A DNA stretch of 64,000 nucleotides from Trochalopteron elliotii (Eukaryota > Chordata > Aves > Passeriformes > Leiothrichidae). A program made the translations under genes and the position numbers. Shown here piece after piece: positions 62,988 to 64,000 of this stretch (position 1 is the first letter of the stretch; every line of letters begins with the position of its first letter). The notes under the pieces were generated by a model, which did no database searches, was not told the DNA's origin, and saw nothing but the letters and a program-made list of their open reading frames with translations. Where the stretch lies: the NCBI GenBank assembly GCA_024734555.1, contig JANPWX010000469.1, forward strand, positions 299,989 through 363,988, in the 5' to 3' direction.

Positions 62988-63115
62988 AAGGCTGGGTTGG
63001 ATGTGGTTTGGAGCAACCTGATTTAGTGGAAGGAGACCCTGCCTGTGGCAGGTGGGGTGGAGTGAGGTGGGCTTCAAGGTCCCTTCTAACCAATCCGTGG
63101 TTCTGTGATTCTGTA
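62988..63115 (+). mobile_element. CR1 3' end, plus strand
   Basis: GGTTTGGAGCAACCTGATTTAGTGGAAGGAGACCCTGCCTGTGGCAGG, then CAAGGTCCCTTCTAACCAATCCGTGGTTCTGTGATTCTGT. Clear CR1 3' UTR and tail. Confidence 0.93.
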
Positions 63116-63477
63116 AACTGCTGTAAATATGTGTTGGTTCTTCCATGCTGATTTATCATCCCTGCCCTCTACAGAAGACAATCTCCCCTGGGTGCTTTGA
63201 GGAGCTGCTTTCTCCACCACCTATTGCTGTGCAGAGGAGGTGTGGGGCTCACAGGAGGGTGGGACACACTGCAGGGACGTGGCTGGGCTAAACCTCCAGG
63301 TGATGCTGACAGATCAGTTCTTCTGTCTCACTGCTGCTGGGTTTGCCTTGGCAAACTGGGCTCTCTGAGGTCGGATGGGCACTTTGGGAATAGTCACCAA
63401 TGCAGGTCAACCAACCAAACTCATGTTGGGTGGGGTGACACCAAACAGCCTCTTCTTCCTCCATGGGAGGGAGATGT

Positions 63478-63697
63478 TTAGGTTGGATATTAGGAACAAT
63501 TTCTTCACTGGTGGTGTTGAAACAGGCTGCCCAGGGCCATGGTGGTGTCACCATTCCTGGAGGGATCTGAAAGAGGGGTAGATACAGCACTTGGAGACAT
63601 GGGTGAGTGGTGCCCTTGGCAGTGCTGGACTGTCATTTGGACTCAATCATCTCAGAGGCCTTTTCCAACATTAATCATCCCAGGATTCTATGATTAA
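63478..63697 (+). mobile_element. CR1 3' end, plus strand
   Basis: TTAGGTTGGATATTAGGAACAATTTCTTCACTGG, then GAAACAGGCTGCCCAGGG, GGACTCAATCATCTCAGAGG and a CCAGGATTCTATGATTAAT tail. A second CR1 3' end within 400 bp of the previous one, from a different subfamily. Confidence 0.92.
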
Positions 63698-64000
63698 TCC
63701 TGTTTTGCATGGCTGACAGCTCCTGAAAGTGGCTGTTGCCAGATCATGAGAGGCAGAGAGAGCAGAGCAGGGTTAACCTGGCCCCTAAAAATGTGCAGGT
63801 TAAGGGGGCAGGCCTTTGGCTGCTGTGAGAGCCTGGTGTGATGGAGAGCAACAGCCTCTCCTGGGGAGGCTGTTGGCTGCCTCCAGTGCTCATTCCCACA
63901 GTCTGGAGCTCGAGGAGGGGGGGAAAATCCCAGGGCTGTGTCCCTGCAGACCTCTCCTGCACGTCACCATCCCAAGGGGCCCCTGGGTCCCAGACAGAGG

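Overview
This window is vertebrate nuclear DNA, almost certainly from a bird and probably a songbird. The genes are split into short exons with GT-AG introns. The repeats are mostly CR1 LINE 3' ends with the avian ATTCTATGATT-type terminus, and there are several solo LTRs of ERVL- and ERVK-like size. There is no bacterial-type gene organisation: most long open frames are chance frames in introns or frames through repeats.

Two genes are certain, and they lie head to head. STK25 (a GCKIII/STE20 serine/threonine kinase) runs on the minus strand from a CpG-rich start region near 16.3-17.6 kb down to 3.3 kb. Nine coding exons can be placed to the base, giving residues 1-368 of a protein that is about 426 residues in mammals. 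The last ~58 codons are not in the first 3.3 kb and should lie left of the window. BOK (BCL2-family ovarian killer, a pro-apoptotic effector) runs on the plus strand with four coding exons between 33.77 and 54.66 kb. They give a complete 213-residue protein, followed by about 1 kb of 3' UTR to an AATAAA at 55,641. The divergent STK25-BOK pair matches the mammalian 2q37.3 gene order.

Layout: 1-3.3 kb, terminal STK25 intron sequence; 3.3-9.7 kb, STK25 exons; 9.7-16.1 kb, large STK25 intron; 16.1-17.7 kb, first coding exon and CpG-rich promoter, broken by a 386-base run of N (16,965-17,350); 17.7-33.7 kb, space between the two genes, with two further CpG-rich patches (about 20.4 and 32.4 kb) that could be promoters or leader exons; 33.8-54.7 kb, BOK; 55.7-64 kb, downstream space with CR1 fragments and no gene I can identify.

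The most interesting structure is around BOK exon 3. A minus-strand LTR (46,933-48,169), itself containing a second solo LTR (47,596-48,125), ends only 19 nt before the exon, inside what was the polypyrimidine tract. A third solo LTR (48,422-49,088) begins 69 bp after the exon. The branch point for exon 3 must therefore almost certainly be supplied by retroviral LTR sequence. The downstream LTR adds a cluster of near-consensus 5' splice-site motifs on the BOK sense strand. Another solo LTR (41,943-42,589) sits inside a CR1 with a perfect 5-bp target duplication.
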